Assembly (NCBI GenBank): GCA_020027875.1
Contig: JAHRHA010000033.1
Coordinates: 1 to 50,420 of the forward strand
Origin: Micromonosporaceae bacterium
GTDB lineage: Bacteria > Actinomycetota > Actinomycetes > Mycobacteriales > Micromonosporaceae
Length of the DNA: 50,420 nt
Direction: 5' to 3'
The notes below the pieces were generated by a model. The model ran no database searches and was not told where the DNA came from. It worked only from the letters and a program-made list of their open reading frames with translations. The translations under genes and the position numbers were made by a program. Below, one piece after another: positions 29,865 to 39,111 of the stretch (its first letter is position 1; each line of letters opens with the position of its first letter).

Positions 29865-32351
29865 GTGAAGGTCCCTGTTTCGTGGCTGCGCGAGTACGTT
29901 GACGCGCCGCTCGACCCGGATGTACTCGAAGCGGCGCTGGTTCGGGTAGGTCTTGAGGTCGAGGAGATCGTCGACCTGCGTCAGACGGTGGGCGGGCCTC
30001 TCGTCGTCGGCCAGGTCGCCGCCATCACGGAGCTGACCGAGTTCAAGAAGCCGATCCGCCATGTACTTGTCGACGTCGGCGAAGCCGAGCCGAGGTCCAT
30101 CGTGTGCGGTGCGACCAATTTCGCCATCGGCGACAAGGTCGCCGTCATCCTGCCGGGTGGGGTGCTGCCGGGCGGGTTCACGATCGCGTCGCGCCAGACG
30201 TACGGGCATCTCTCCGACGGCATGATCTGCTCCGCCCGCGAGCTGGGTCTCGGCGATGACACTGGGCCTGCGTCAACTGCGGCTGGCATACTCGTGCTGC
30301 CGTCCGATGTGGATCCCGTGGGCAGCGACGCTCGTCCGGTGGTGGGGCTTGACGAGATCGTTGTGGAGCTCAACGTCACACCCGACCGCGGCTACTGCTT
30401 CTCGGTGCGCGGCGTCGCCCGGGAGCTGTCGCACTCCCTCGGCGTGAAGTTCCGCGACCCGGGCGCGCGCGAGATCCCCGCGCCGACGCGGAAGCCGCCG
30501 TACCCCATCACGGTGGCCGACCCAATTGGCTGCGACCGCTTTGTGGCCCGCCTCGTCACGGGCATCGACCCGACCGAGCCGAGCCCGGGTTGGCTCAGGC
30601 GCCGGCTCACCCTCGCGGGCGTACGCCCGATCTCGCTATCCGTGGACATCACCAACTACCTGATGCTCGAGCTCGGCCAGCCCATGCACGCCTTCGACGC
30701 GGCCCGCCTGCGCGGTCCGCTCGTGGTCCGTCGGGCCAAGGCCGGCGAGCGACTGACCACTCTGGACGGGGTCAACCGAGCCCTCGACGCCGAAGATCTC
30801 GTCATCGTGGATGACTCCGGGGTCATCTCGCTCGCGGCGGTCATGGGTGGCGCGACCACCGAAGTATCTGCCACGACCACCGACATACTCTTCGAGGCGG
30901 CGCACTGGGATCCGGTGGCGGTCGCCCGCGCGGCCCGCCGCCACCGGCTCCCCAGCGAGGCCAGTAGGCGCTTCGAACGGGGCGTGGACCCGGCCATGGG
31001 CCCGGTCGCGATCGAGCGGGCGGTCGAGCTGCTCACGCGGTACGCCGGCGGCAGCGTCGACGAGCGGGTGCTGGACATCAACACGGTCGCGCCCCGCGAG
31101 CCCATCGTGATCGCGAGTGACGGACCATCGCGGGTGGCCGGCGTTTCGTACCCCGCCAAGCGCGTTACCGCACTGCTCAAGGAGATCGGCGCTCACGTGG
31201 CCGCCGCCGGCACCGGAAGGCTCGCAGTGACGCCGCCGACCTGGCGGCCGGATCTCACCGACCCGGCCGATCTGGCCGAGGAGGTGATCCGGCTCGACGG
31301 GTACGACAAGCTTCCGAGCGAGCTGCCCGTCGCGCCGCCCGGCAATGGCCTGACGCCGGAGCAGCGCCGCCGGCGCAGCGTGGGGCGGACGCTCGCCGAG
31401 GTGGGCTACGTGGAGGTGCTGTCGTACCCCTTCGTGTCTCCCGCCGCGGCCGACTCTCTCGGCCTCTCCCGCGACGACCCGCGCCGCGATGCGGTGCGGC
31501 TGGCCAACCCTCTCTCCGTGGAAGAGCCGCTCATGCGAACCACGCTCCTGCCGCCGCTGCTAGCCACCCTGCGCCGCAACGTCGGGCGAGGCTCGCGCGA
31601 CATCGCGCTCTTCGAGCAGGGACTGGTCTTCCACCCCATCTCCGGGGCCGGGGCACCGCCGTCGATGGGCGTCGACCGCCGACCGACCGACGTGGAGTTC
31701 GCGGTCTCCGACGCCGTGCTGCCCCGCCAACCCTGGCACGTCGCGGCGGTCCTCGCCGGTGAGTTCGAGCCCACCGGCTGGTGGGGGTCCGGCCGTCAGG
31801 GGAGCTGGGCGGACGCCATTGAGGCGGCCCGGATCGTCTGCGCCGCGGCCGACGTCTCGGCGCGGGTGCGGTCGGCGTCATATGCCCCGTGGCATCCGGG
31901 GCGCTGTGCCGAGATCGTCGTGGACGGCGCGGTCGTCGGGCACGCCGGCGAGCTTCACAAGGCCGTCTGTGCGGCCTTCGACCTTCCCAAGCGGACATGT
32001 GCGATGGAGCTCGACCTTGACGCCCTGCCATTGCCGCCGGTGACCCCGGCGCCGACGGTGTCGACCTTCCCGCCCGCCCTCATCGACGTAGCACTCGTCG
32101 TAGATGCCGCTGTACCAGCGGCCGAGGTCGAGGCGGCCCTGGTCGACGGCGCGGGGGAGCTGCTCGAGGCGGTACGGCTCTTCGACGTGTTCACGGGTGC
32201 CCAGGTCGGGCAGGGGCGCAAGTCGTTGGCATACAAGCTGACGTTCCGCGCGGCCGACCGGACGCTCACGGCTGAGGAGGCCGTCGCCGCTCGCGACGCC
32301 GCCGTCGCGGTAGCTGCGGAGAGGTTCAGCGCCACCCTACGCGGCGCCTGA
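29865..32351 (+). CDS. pheT: Phenylalanyl-tRNA synthetase beta chain
   Basis: 828 residues. Domains in order: N-terminal start MKVPVSWLREYVDAPLDP, EMAP-like tRNA-binding domain (VGQVAAITELTEFKKPIRHV), B3/B4 editing domain (SVDITNYLMLELGQPMHAFD), B5 domain, catalytic-like core (YVEVLSYPFVSPAAADSLGL, LPPLLATLRRNVGRGSRDIA) and the C-terminal anticodon-binding FDX-ACB domain (STFPPALIDVALVVDAAVPA, SLAYKLTFRAADRTLTAEEA). GTG start. Complete and unbroken. Confidence 0.96.
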   Translation: MKVPVSWLREYVDAPLDPDVLEAALVRVGLEVEEIVDLRQTVGGPLVVGQVAAITELTEFKKPIRHVLVDVGEAEPRSIVCGATNFAIGDKVAVILPGGVLPGGFTIASRQTYGHLSDGMICSARELGLGDDTGPASTAAGILVLPSDVDPVGSDARPVVGLDEIVVELNVTPDRGYCFSVRGVARELSHSLGVKFRDPGAREIPAPTRKPPYPITVADPIGCDRFVARLVTGIDPTEPSPGWLRRRLTLAGVRPISLSVDITNYLMLELGQPMHAFDAARLRGPLVVRRAKAGERLTTLDGVNRALDAEDLVIVDDSGVISLAAVMGGATTEVSATTTDILFEAAHWDPVAVARAARRHRLPSEASRRFERGVDPAMGPVAIERAVELLTRYAGGSVDERVLDINTVAPREPIVIASDGPSRVAGVSYPAKRVTALLKEIGAHVAAAGTGRLAVTPPTWRPDLTDPADLAEEVIRLDGYDKLPSELPVAPPGNGLTPEQRRRRSVGRTLAEVGYVEVLSYPFVSPAAADSLGLSRDDPRRDAVRLANPLSVEEPLMRTTLLPPLLATLRRNVGRGSRDIALFEQGLVFHPISGAGAPPSMGVDRRPTDVEFAVSDAVLPRQPWHVAAVLAGEFEPTGWWGSGRQGSWADAIEAARIVCAAADVSARVRSASYAPWHPGRCAEIVVDGAVVGHAGELHKAVCAAFDLPKRTCAMELDLDALPLPPVTPAPTVSTFPPALIDVALVVDAAVPAAEVEAALVDGAGELLEAVRLFDVFTGAQVGQGRKSLAYKLTFRAADRTLTAEEAVAARDAAVAVAAERFSATLRGA

Positions 32352-32360
32352 TCGCTCAAG

Positions 32361-32411
32361 TGGATCTAGACGACCTGTGGTAGCCATGACGCCACAGGTC
32401 GTCTAGATCCA
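32361..32411. terminator. 20-bp perfect hairpin between convergent pheT and esterase
   Basis: Arms 32361-32380 and 32392-32411 are perfect reverse complements with an 11-nt loop. Lying between two convergent genes, it fits a bidirectional terminator. Its GATCTAG-x-CGAC arm start resembles the 65-bp hairpin repeats at 1426 and 7719. No T-run on either side. Confidence 0.6.
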
Positions 32412-32416
32412 AAGCG

Positions 32417-33437
32417 CTAGCGCGCCAGCCGATGGGCAAGCCAGGACAGCGCGAGCGGGTAGCGATAATCGATCGCGGCGTGGGTGGCGTCGAAGAGCTC
32501 GAACTGCACCCGGTCTTCTGGTACGCCGATGCGCGAGAGTTCGGCCCGGAAGGCCACGGCGCCCAGGTCGAGGAACCACTCGTCGCGGGTGCCCGCGTCG
32601 ATCCAGATCGCGCGCTGTGAGCGGAGGGCGTCGGCGTAGCGCTCGACGAACTGGGTCCCAATCCAGCCAGCGTTGCCACACCTCGGGCCGCAGTGCGCCT
32701 GATTTCTGATCGAACGGCAACTCGGGCGTGCCGTCGTCGCGGGCGGAGAAGCACGCCGAGCAGCCGAGCATTATCAACAGGGTGATGTCGGCCTCCTTGG
32801 TGAACGGCGTGCGCGACCTGAAGTCGGCCCACCAACGTGTGATGTCGTGCTCGTAGTCCCGCAGGAAGCGCACCGCCTTGCCGAACTCGGGCACGTAGGA
32901 CAGCTCATAAAGCGAGTCGCCAGCGTGGGTGGCCAACGCGGAGAATAGATCCGGGCGCAGCATCGGAGTGATCATCGCCCCGAACCCACCCGACGACTTG
33001 CCCGAGATGCCGCGCGACTCGCGGTCGGCGATGGTGCGGTAGCGCGCGTCCACCCATGGCACGACCTCGTCGCAGAGATACGAATGATAGGCGCCCGTGC
33101 CGGGGGAGTCGACGAACTGCGATCCGCCATATGCCGTCCAGGCGTCGACGTAGACGACGATGCAAGCAGGCGCCTCCCCGGAGGCAAAGATCATGTCCGC
33201 GGTCTCGATAAAGGGCTGGCGGTACGGCGTACGGTTGGCCCACATCGTGACGTGTCCGGTATAGCCCTGGATCACGTAGACCGCGGGGTAGAGCGTCTTC
33301 TCGTCCTCGTAGCCCGGCGGAACGTATATCCACAATGGTCGCTCGTGCGGGTCGCCGAGCGGATTGCCTCGCAGCAATTGTGAATCGATCAGCTCGCGAT
33401 CGAGCCGCCCGGCCAGACGTGCGTCCCACGGCAACAT
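32417..33437 (-). pseudogene. Putative esterase (esterase D / antigen 85 fold), frameshifted
   Basis: From the start at 33437 (AGGAG upstream) the frame gives LPWDARLAGRLDRELIDSQL, LWIYVPPGYEDEKTLYPAVY and the nucleophile elbow ISGKSSGGFGAM. Near 32650, just after RWLDWDPV, the frame is lost. The right continuation lies in another frame: FVERYADALRSQRAIWIDAG, then RDEWFLDLGAVAF and FDATHAAIDYRYPL, ending at TAG 32417-32419. So the Ser of the triad is before the break and the likely Asp and His are after it. Either a real pseudogene or a sequencing error; the uncorrected frame ends at 32403 in the terminator hairpin. Confidence 0.85.
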
Positions 33438-33465
33438 TGCGTGACTCCTCTCGGCAGGGCGTTCG

Positions 33466-33519
33466 TCACTCGGGAGCGTGGCAGACGGCCTCGACGTAGT
33501 TGCCATCCGCGTCGCGCAC
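33466..33519 (-). pseudogene. Glyoxalase (VOC) C-terminal scrap
   Basis: Eighteen codons on the minus strand read VRDADGNYVEAVCHAPE and stop. This is the usual C-terminus of VOC-family glyoxalase-like proteins. Upstream on the same strand a stop codon appears within about 30 bp and no more of the gene is visible, so it is a leftover of a deleted gene next to the esterase. Confidence 0.6.
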
Positions 33520-33584
33520 TCGCCTGGCGCACATGACGGTCAACCCAATGATCTACTACCATGGGTGGTCGAAGGGAGGCGACG

Positions 33585-34127
33585 ATGACAGTGGACCTCA
33601 TCCCGTTCAAGCGAGTGTGGACGGAGGCGGACCTCGCGGAGTTGCCCGGCGATGGATCGCGGTACGAGATCATCGATGGGAGGCTCTACGTGGTCCCACC
33701 CGCCGGCGAATTGCACAATTCCCGCGGCGTGAGCCTGATTTCCCAGCTCGCCGCCGCTGCGCCGCCGGGATGGCGGGTCCTCTACGAGATCGGCCTCGCC
33801 ATCGGCGACGACCGTTTCGTCCCTGACCTCGTCGTGCTCCCCCCAGGCACGCCGGTCGCGGCGGCCGACTTCAACGATGTCAGCGTGGTAAGTCCGGCAC
33901 TCGTCGTGGAGATCGCCAGCAGGTCCACCCAGACGACAGACGCCGGCGACAAGATGATCGCGTACGCCCGGGGGGGCATCCCGGCGTATTGGCGCGTCAC
34001 CCGCGACGGCACCATCCACATTCACCAGCTCATGGAGCCGGGCGTGTATACGCTCGTCGCCAGGGTCGTCCTGGGCGATACACACGACGTGCTGTGGCCC
34101 TTCAAGCTCACGCTCGCCGCGCGGTGA
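33585..34127 (+). CDS. Uma2-family putative restriction endonuclease
   Basis: 180 residues from ATG 33585 with GGGAGG at 33574-33579 (a start at 33561 is in frame but lacks such a site). PD-(D/E)xK fold features: RYEIIDGRLYVVPP, Asp81 in FVPDLVVL, Glu109 in LVVEIAS and Lys123 in DKMIAYARGG, then PAYWRVTRDGTIHIH. Uma2 genes are frequent in actinobacteria and cyanobacteria; their role is poorly known. It is convergent with the HTH gene. Confidence 0.85.
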   Translation: MTVDLIPFKRVWTEADLAELPGDGSRYEIIDGRLYVVPPAGELHNSRGVSLISQLAAAAPPGWRVLYEIGLAIGDDRFVPDLVVLPPGTPVAAADFNDVSVVSPALVVEIASRSTQTTDAGDKMIAYARGGIPAYWRVTRDGTIHIHQLMEPGVYTLVARVVLGDTHDVLWPFKLTLAAR

Positions 34128-34191
34128 ATCGTCGGTCCCGATCCTGAGTGGCAACTGGCAGCGCGCAGCCGCGGGCCGCCGTTGGGTGCGG

Positions 34192-34599
34192 TCAGCGCGA
34201 TCCATCAATGCCGTACGTGACGTCCTGAACCAACGGACCGGCGAGCGCACGGGCGGCCGCCGCGTCGTGTTCGTCCATTCCCTCGTACCCGGTCCGACGG
34301 TGCTGCTCGGCTTGGTCCTCGATCCACCGACCGTGCGTCTCCCACGCGGCCTGTTTGCTGGTCCCAAGCGCGGCGCCGATCTGCGACCACGAGGCGCCCG
34401 CCTTCCGGGCCGATCGGACGGCGAGCTGGCGACCGTAGCTCGCCTTTCGCGCGATAACCTCGCCGAGCGCGAGGAGTTCCAGGGTCTCCTGTTTGCTCAG
34501 TGCCGGCGGCGCGAGTGCATCTCGAGAGCGAAGCTCGTCATAGCGAGCCACCGCGGTTATGAGAGTGAACTCCCACTCAAGCTCGTCTGGCGCAGTCAC
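34192..34599 (-). CDS. Small helix-turn-helix protein, probable autoregulator
   Basis: 135 residues. The helix-turn-helix is at 71-87 (WSQIGAALGTSKQAAWE), preceded by a long helix rich in Ala and Arg. The segment resembles DNA-binding proteins common in Frankia and Micromonospora. GTG at 34599 is directly preceded by GAGGGG. Just upstream are two perfect 16-bp direct repeats with TGACGTCA cores (34605-34636), so it probably binds its own promoter. No partner toxin gene is adjacent. Confidence 0.75.
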   Translation of the reverse strand: MTAPDELEWEFTLITAVARYDELRSRDALAPPALSKQETLELLALGEVIARKASYGRQLAVRSARKAGASWSQIGAALGTSKQAAWETHGRWIEDQAEQHRRTGYEGMDEHDAAAARALAGPLVQDVTYGIDGSR

Positions 34600-34604
34600 C
34601 CCCT

Positions 34605-34646
34605 CAGCATGACGTCAAGCCAGCATGACGTCAAGTCAGCTTGACG
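34605..34646. promoter_or_regulatory. Iterated operator upstream of the HTH gene
   Basis: CAGCATGACGTCAAG occurs at 34605 and again at 34621 (16-bp period), then a partial copy CAGCTTGACG at 34637. Each full copy contains the palindrome TGACGTCA. 34630-34645 also forms GTCAAG-TCAG-CTTGAC. It starts 5 bp upstream of the GTG, where a repressor would block transcription or initiation. Confidence 0.6.
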
Positions 34647-34715
34647 ATTACCCACCCTGACGCCCGAACCCACCGAAGGCACCGTGGTGAGGTAAAGGAG
34701 ACGCGACCACCTGGG

Positions 34716-35516
34716 TCAGCCGGCGGCCCGCAGCCCCAGGCCGTTGCCGCTCGGGCCGGTGAGGGTCAGGCGTTGCCCGTCGATCCGGTAGGTGACCTCC
34801 CCGAGCAGCGTGCGCGTCACTGCGCTGTCCATCACCGCCTGCTCGCCGGCGCAGGGCCGGGGCGAGGGCAGGACGGCCGGGAAGAGGATCCTGTCCCCGC
34901 GAAGTTGCGTCGTGCCGCCGATGCTCGCGCAGCCGGTCGATCCGCTGAAGCTGGCACCACCGTGGGCAAAGGTCAGGTAGGCCTGCACGCCCGACGGGAC
35001 CGACGAGGCGGCGTCCCCCGTGATGATCGTGTCGACCACCCAACGGGTGCCGATCAGCGGCCGGTCGGGGTCGGCGATCTTGGTGTCCAACAACCGAATC
35101 TCGACATCCGCGCTGCGCAGCACGAGGTCGGAGCCGGAGAGAGTCCAGGTCGGCTTCGCGCCGAGGAAGTCCGCCAGTCACGTGTCCTGGCTGTGGCGAG
35201 GCCCGTCACAGCCCATCTCCGTCATCGACAAGCCATCGCCCAGCACGAGTCGGTCGCCGTCGATCCGCCCGCTGCCGCCGATGGTGTTGCAACCCGCTTG
35301 GGCGCTGAGCCGGCCGTCGTCGAAGAAGCTCAGGTCGATTCGCGTGCCGGCCACAAGCGGGCGATCCTTTCCTGCCTCGGTGACCGCGGTGGACTGGAAC
35401 CGGCGACCGGCCGGCCAGTCCCCACCGCTGCCCGCGCCGGCCCCGACTCCCCGGCCGCATGCTGTGACGGTGACCCCCAGAGCCAAGATCAGGAACACCA
35501 CACCAACTCGAGTCAT
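34716..35516 (-). pseudogene. Two-domain META lipoprotein interrupted by an in-frame stop
   Basis: From ATG 35516: a lipoprotein signal with lipobox (VFLILALGVTVTAC), a first META-like domain (LSFFDDGRLSAQAGCNTIGG, MTEMGCDGPRHSQDT), then TGA at 35178-35180. The same frame goes on with LADFLGAKPTWTLSGSDLVL and a second META-like domain (LIGTRWVVDTIITGD, FSGSTGCASIGGTTQLRGD) to a stop at 34716. The family pattern predicts Trp (TGG) at the TGA, so one base change explains the break. It would yield a one-domain product or none of the second domain. Confidence 0.85.
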
Positions 35517-35611
35517 GACGATCGGACGCCGCCAGAGACGTCGCGGTTCCACACCGTCCGCCTTGTAGAGAACACCTGCCGACCTTAGGCCCGGCCGCCT
35601 TAACGTCGCGT

Positions 35612-36823
35612 TCAAGGCAGGACATCGGTCCTGGTGTTCTCGTAGAGTGCGAGACCCACGAGCGCAGCGGTGATCAGGCCCAGGGCGGCCATGGCGGGAA
35701 TCACGCGGGCCACCGGAAGAAGCAGGAGGGGTACGCTGACGGCGATGAGCTGGACGGTCGACCGCGTGTGGGCGGCGCGCTGACGAATGGCGGTCCGGCC
35801 AGCGAGGTAGATGGCGATACCGCCATACAGGGCGGTCAATGCGATCCACCCCAGCGGAGCCGCAGTGTCGTGGGCAGCGGTGTCGTGAGCGGCGGTGCCG
35901 GACACGCGCACAAGAACCTCTTCGATCCCCACGGCGATGTAGATCACGCCCGCGATCAGTGGGAAATGTAGGAACATGTACGCGTCGCGGGCAAGGCGAG
36001 CACGCGGGGTGCCCTGCAGTTCGACGAGTCGCCTCTCGGCGACGGGTCCGACGGCCCTGAAGTAGAGCAACCACAAGCACACCGTCAGGGCGAGCCCGAG
36101 CAGCGCGGCCGTCAGGATCGGACCGCTCACCGCCACGGCTCCTACGCCGGCCCCCACGGCGGCGAGGGATTCGCCGAGGGCGATGATGACGACGAGGCCG
36201 TGCCGCTCGGCGAAGTACCCGGGCGTGCGTACCCGCCATCCGCCGTGGGACGAGGAGGCCGCCCCGCCGGCGAAGTCAATAACGAATGCGGCGGTCCACA
36301 GCACCACCTGCAGGTATCCACCGATGAGCGCGCCGCCGATGAACGGCACCCAGGAGATGATCGTCAGGATATTGAGGCGAATCAGTGCATTGCGCAGCTC
36401 GCGATCACCGGATGATGCGTACAGGTAGGTCGCCAGAAACAACACGCGCACGATGCTGTACGCAATGGCGAGCGTCAACGGCGCGTTGAGGCCACCCGGG
36501 GAGTCGTGAAATGCCTCAGGGATGAGCACGCCGACCACGAAGATGGCGGCCATCGAGGTGATCCCACCGGCCAGCGCCCAGCCCGCGTCGGCCCGAACCT
36601 GGTTGCCCAGCCAGCAGTAGGCCGACCAGGCCCACCACATCAGCACCAGCAATAACAGGCCCTGCAGCAGCGTGAGCGGGGTCAAGTTGTGGATCATGAA
36701 CGAGATGATCCTGGTGAAGGCGAAGACGAAGACCAGGTCGAAGAAGATCTCAAACGCCGTGACCCGATGCGCTCGTCGGTCACCGGCGCCGGCGGGTGCG
36801 AGCTCGTCCGCATCGCAGGCCAC
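35612..36823 (-). CDS. ltrA: Low temperature requirement protein A (LtrA) family membrane protein
   Basis: 403 residues with about ten or more hydrophobic segments; the N-terminus carries the family motif TAFEIFFDLVFVFAFTRIIS, later RTPGYFAERHGLVVIIALGE. Exact role unknown; first found through a cold-sensitive Listeria mutant. A short loop near residues 310-321 reads AAHDTAAHDTAA, from a 15-bp duplication (35861-35895). GTG start at 36823. Divergent from argC, with 102 bp between. Confidence 0.88.
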   Translation of the reverse strand: MACDADELAPAGAGDRRAHRVTAFEIFFDLVFVFAFTRIISFMIHNLTPLTLLQGLLLLVLMWWAWSAYCWLGNQVRADAGWALAGGITSMAAIFVVGVLIPEAFHDSPGGLNAPLTLAIAYSIVRVLFLATYLYASSGDRELRNALIRLNILTIISWVPFIGGALIGGYLQVVLWTAAFVIDFAGGAASSSHGGWRVRTPGYFAERHGLVVIIALGESLAAVGAGVGAVAVSGPILTAALLGLALTVCLWLLYFRAVGPVAERRLVELQGTPRARLARDAYMFLHFPLIAGVIYIAVGIEEVLVRVSGTAAHDTAAHDTAAPLGWIALTALYGGIAIYLAGRTAIRQRAAHTRSTVQLIAVSVPLLLLPVARVIPAMAALGLITAALVGLALYENTRTDVLP

Positions 36824-36853
36824 TCCCTCGTGAACCCTCGTGAAGAAATGTCT

Positions 36854-36905
36854 TTGACTCTATGCCGCTGGACGGGTTGCATATTCATGCTGTATGCTGC
36901 ATACA
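36854..36905 (+). promoter_or_regulatory. argC promoter with ARG-box-like operators
   Basis: TGTATGCTGCATACA at 36891-36905 is a perfect 15-bp palindrome, preceded by GCATATTCATGC at 36879-36890, another partial palindrome; side by side they look like the paired ARG boxes bound by ArgR. TTGCAT (36877-36882) and CATACA (36900-36905) with a 17-bp spacer are a plausible promoter inside the boxes; TTGACT at 36854-36859 is an alternative -35. argR is in the operon it would control. Confidence 0.6.
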
Positions 36906-36925
36906 CATACACGGGAGGACTGGGC

Positions 36926-37939
36926 ATGGGTGTGCGGGTTGCGGTCGCCGGGGCCAGCGGATACGCCGGTGGCGAGCTGCTGCGCCTGCTCGCGGCTCAT
37001 CCCGAGTTTGAGATCACCGCCGCCACGGCGCGCTCGCAGTCCGGGTCCGCTGTCTCGGCCGTACACCCGAATCTGCTCGACCTCGACCTGACCCTCACCC
37101 CGACCGACCCGTCGACACTGGCCAACGCCGACCTCGTCTTCCTGGCTCTGCCGCATGGCGAGTCTGGATCGCTCGCCGCCGAGCTTCCGGCCCACGTCAA
37201 GGCGGTTGACCTGGGCGCGGACCATCGGTTGCGCGATCCGGTCGCGTGGGGCGCCTACTACGGTGGGCCGCACGCGGGGGCGTGGACTTACGGGCTGCCG
37301 GAGCTACCCGGGCACCGGGAGGCGATCGCAGCCTCGACCCGGGTCGCGGCGACCGGTTGCTACGCGGTCGCGACGAGCCTCGCCCTGGCGCCACTACTGG
37401 CGGACGGGATTGCCAGCACCGATGACGTCGTGGTCGTCGCCGCATCCGGAACGACGGGGGCGGGCCGCACCTTGAAAGCGAACCTACTCGCGAGCGAGGT
37501 CATGGGAGACCTGTGCGCCTACAAGGTCGGCTCGCACCAGCACACACCGGAGATCAAGCAGGCCACCGGCGCCGGCACGCTGTCGTTCACACCGGTCCTC
37601 GCCCCGATGCGACGCGGCATCCTGGCCACGGTGACAGCCGTCGCGACCATCCCCGGGACCACAGTGGCGCAGCTGCGCGAGGTGCTGAACAAGCAGTACG
37701 GGAATGAGCCGTTCGTGCGTCTGCTACCCGACGGCGTCTGGCCGCGTACAGCCGCGACCCTGGGCTCGAACGCCTGCCACCTGCAAGCAGCCGTCGACGC
37801 CGACTCGGGTCGACTGGTCGTGGTGAGTGCGATCGACAACCTGGGCAAGGGCGCGGCCGGGCAGGCGGTTCAGTGCGCCAACCTCATGTTCGGCTTGCCG
37901 GAGACCGCCGGCCTTAGCGCGGTGGGGGTCAGCCCATGA
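36926..37939 (+). CDS. argC: N-acetyl-gamma-glutamyl-phosphate reductase
   Basis: Reduces the acyl phosphate to the semialdehyde with NADPH. ATG at 36926 follows GGGAGG by 7 nt. The 337-residue protein has the Rossmann start VRVAVAGASGYAGGELLRLL, the active-site Cys in VAATGCYAVATSLAL, GTTGAGR and VGSHQHTPEI. It opens the arg operon; its TGA overlaps the argJ ATG. The frame is open upstream to 36689 but that part lies over ltrA and the operator. Confidence 0.96.
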   Translation: MGVRVAVAGASGYAGGELLRLLAAHPEFEITAATARSQSGSAVSAVHPNLLDLDLTLTPTDPSTLANADLVFLALPHGESGSLAAELPAHVKAVDLGADHRLRDPVAWGAYYGGPHAGAWTYGLPELPGHREAIAASTRVAATGCYAVATSLALAPLLADGIASTDDVVVVAASGTTGAGRTLKANLLASEVMGDLCAYKVGSHQHTPEIKQATGAGTLSFTPVLAPMRRGILATVTAVATIPGTTVAQLREVLNKQYGNEPFVRLLPDGVWPRTAATLGSNACHLQAAVDADSGRLVVVSAIDNLGKGAAGQAVQCANLMFGLPETAGLSAVGVSP

Positions 37940-39111
37940 GCGTGACCGTGCCGAAGGGGTTCCGGGCGGCCGGCGTCGCGGCCGGGTTGAAGGCGTCCGG
38001 TGGGTTGGACGTGGCCCTGGTCGTCAACGACGGGCCGGACGCGACCGCGGCCGGGGTCTTCACCGCCAACCGGGTGAAGGCCGCGCCAGTGCTGTGGAGC
38101 CAGCAGGTGCTGCGGGCCGGGATCGTCCGGGCCGTCGTGCTCAATGCCGGCGGGGCGAACGCGTGCACCGGCGCGCAGGGCTTTCAAGACACGCACGCCA
38201 CGGCGGAGCTGGCGGCGGCTCGGCTTACTGCGGGCGGTGGCGGGCGGATGATGATCGGCCCCGCCGATGTCGCGGTCTGCTCGACCGGTCTCATCGGTGA
38301 GCGACTGCCGATGCCGAAGCTGCGCGCCGGGCTCGAGGCGGCCGTGCGGGGACTCACCCGCCACGGAGGCCCGGCGGCGGCCGAGGCTATCCTGACCACC
38401 GACACGCACGCCAAGACGACCGTGGTCGCGCGGCAGGGCTGGTCGGTCGGCGGCATGGCGAAGGGCGCGGGCATGCTCGCGCCGAGCCTGGCGACCATGC
38501 TCTGCGTGCTGACCACCGATGCCGTCGCGGACTCGTCCACGTTGGACGCTGCGCTGCGGGAGGCCACGGCCGTGACCTTTGACCGGGTGGACTCCGACGG
38601 CTGCCAGTCCACGAACGACACGGTGTTGCTGCTGGCCAGCGGTGCCTCGGGCATATCCGCCACCGAGGAGGAGCTGGCCGAGGCGGTCACGGCGGCGTGC
38701 CAGGACCTCGCCAGGCAGCTGCTCGCCGATGCGGAGGGCTCCACGAAGGACATCGCCATCGAGGTGCGGGCGGCGGTGACTGAGTCCGACGCGGTGGAGG
38801 TGGGTCGCGCGGTGGCTCGCAACAACCTGGTCAAGACCGCCCTCTTCGGCGCCGACCCGAACTGGGGGCGCATCCTCGCCGCGGTCGGCACCACGACCGC
38901 GCACTTCGAGCCCGACGACATCGGCGTTTCGATCAACGGGGTCTGGGTATGCCGGGCCGGTGCCGCCGCGGAGGACCGCGCCAAGGTGGACCTGTCCGGG
39001 CGAGCGGTGCACATCGTGATCGATCTCGGCGCGGGTGCGGAGTCGGCCACCGTCTGGACCAACGACCTGTCGGTCGCGTACGTACACGAGAACTCGGCGT
39101 ACTCGACATGA
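37936..39111 (+). CDS. argJ: Bifunctional ornithine acetyltransferase / N-acetylglutamate synthase
   Basis: Recycles the acetyl group between acetylornithine and glutamate, so no separate argE is needed. The proenzyme is self-cleaved before a Thr in [20 protein letters not shown] (T in LATML). 391 residues, starting [18 protein letters not shown]; other conserved parts are [23 protein letters not shown] and [16 protein letters not shown] overlaps on both sides. Confidence 0.96.
   Translation: MSVTVPKGFRAAGVAAGLKASGGLDVALVVNDGPDATAAGVFTANRVKAAPVLWSQQVLRAGIVRAVVLNAGGANACTGAQGFQDTHATAELAAARLTAGGGGRMMIGPADVAVCSTGLIGERLPMPKLRAGLEAAVRGLTRHGGPAAAEAILTTDTHAKTTVVARQGWSVGGMAKGAGMLAPSLATMLCVLTTDAVADSSTLDAALREATAVTFDRVDSDGCQSTNDTVLLLASGASGISATEEELAEAVTAACQDLARQLLADAEGSTKDIAIEVRAAVTESDAVEVGRAVARNNLVKTALFGADPNWGRILAAVGTTTAHFEPDDIGVSINGVWVCRAGAAAEDRAKVDLSGRAVHIVIDLGAGAESATVWTNDLSVAYVHENSAYST

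Noticed and set aside
32403..32640. C-terminal 80 residues of the uncorrected esterase frame
   Set aside because: Arg-rich, no similarity; the true C-terminus lies in another frame, so this is read past a frameshift.
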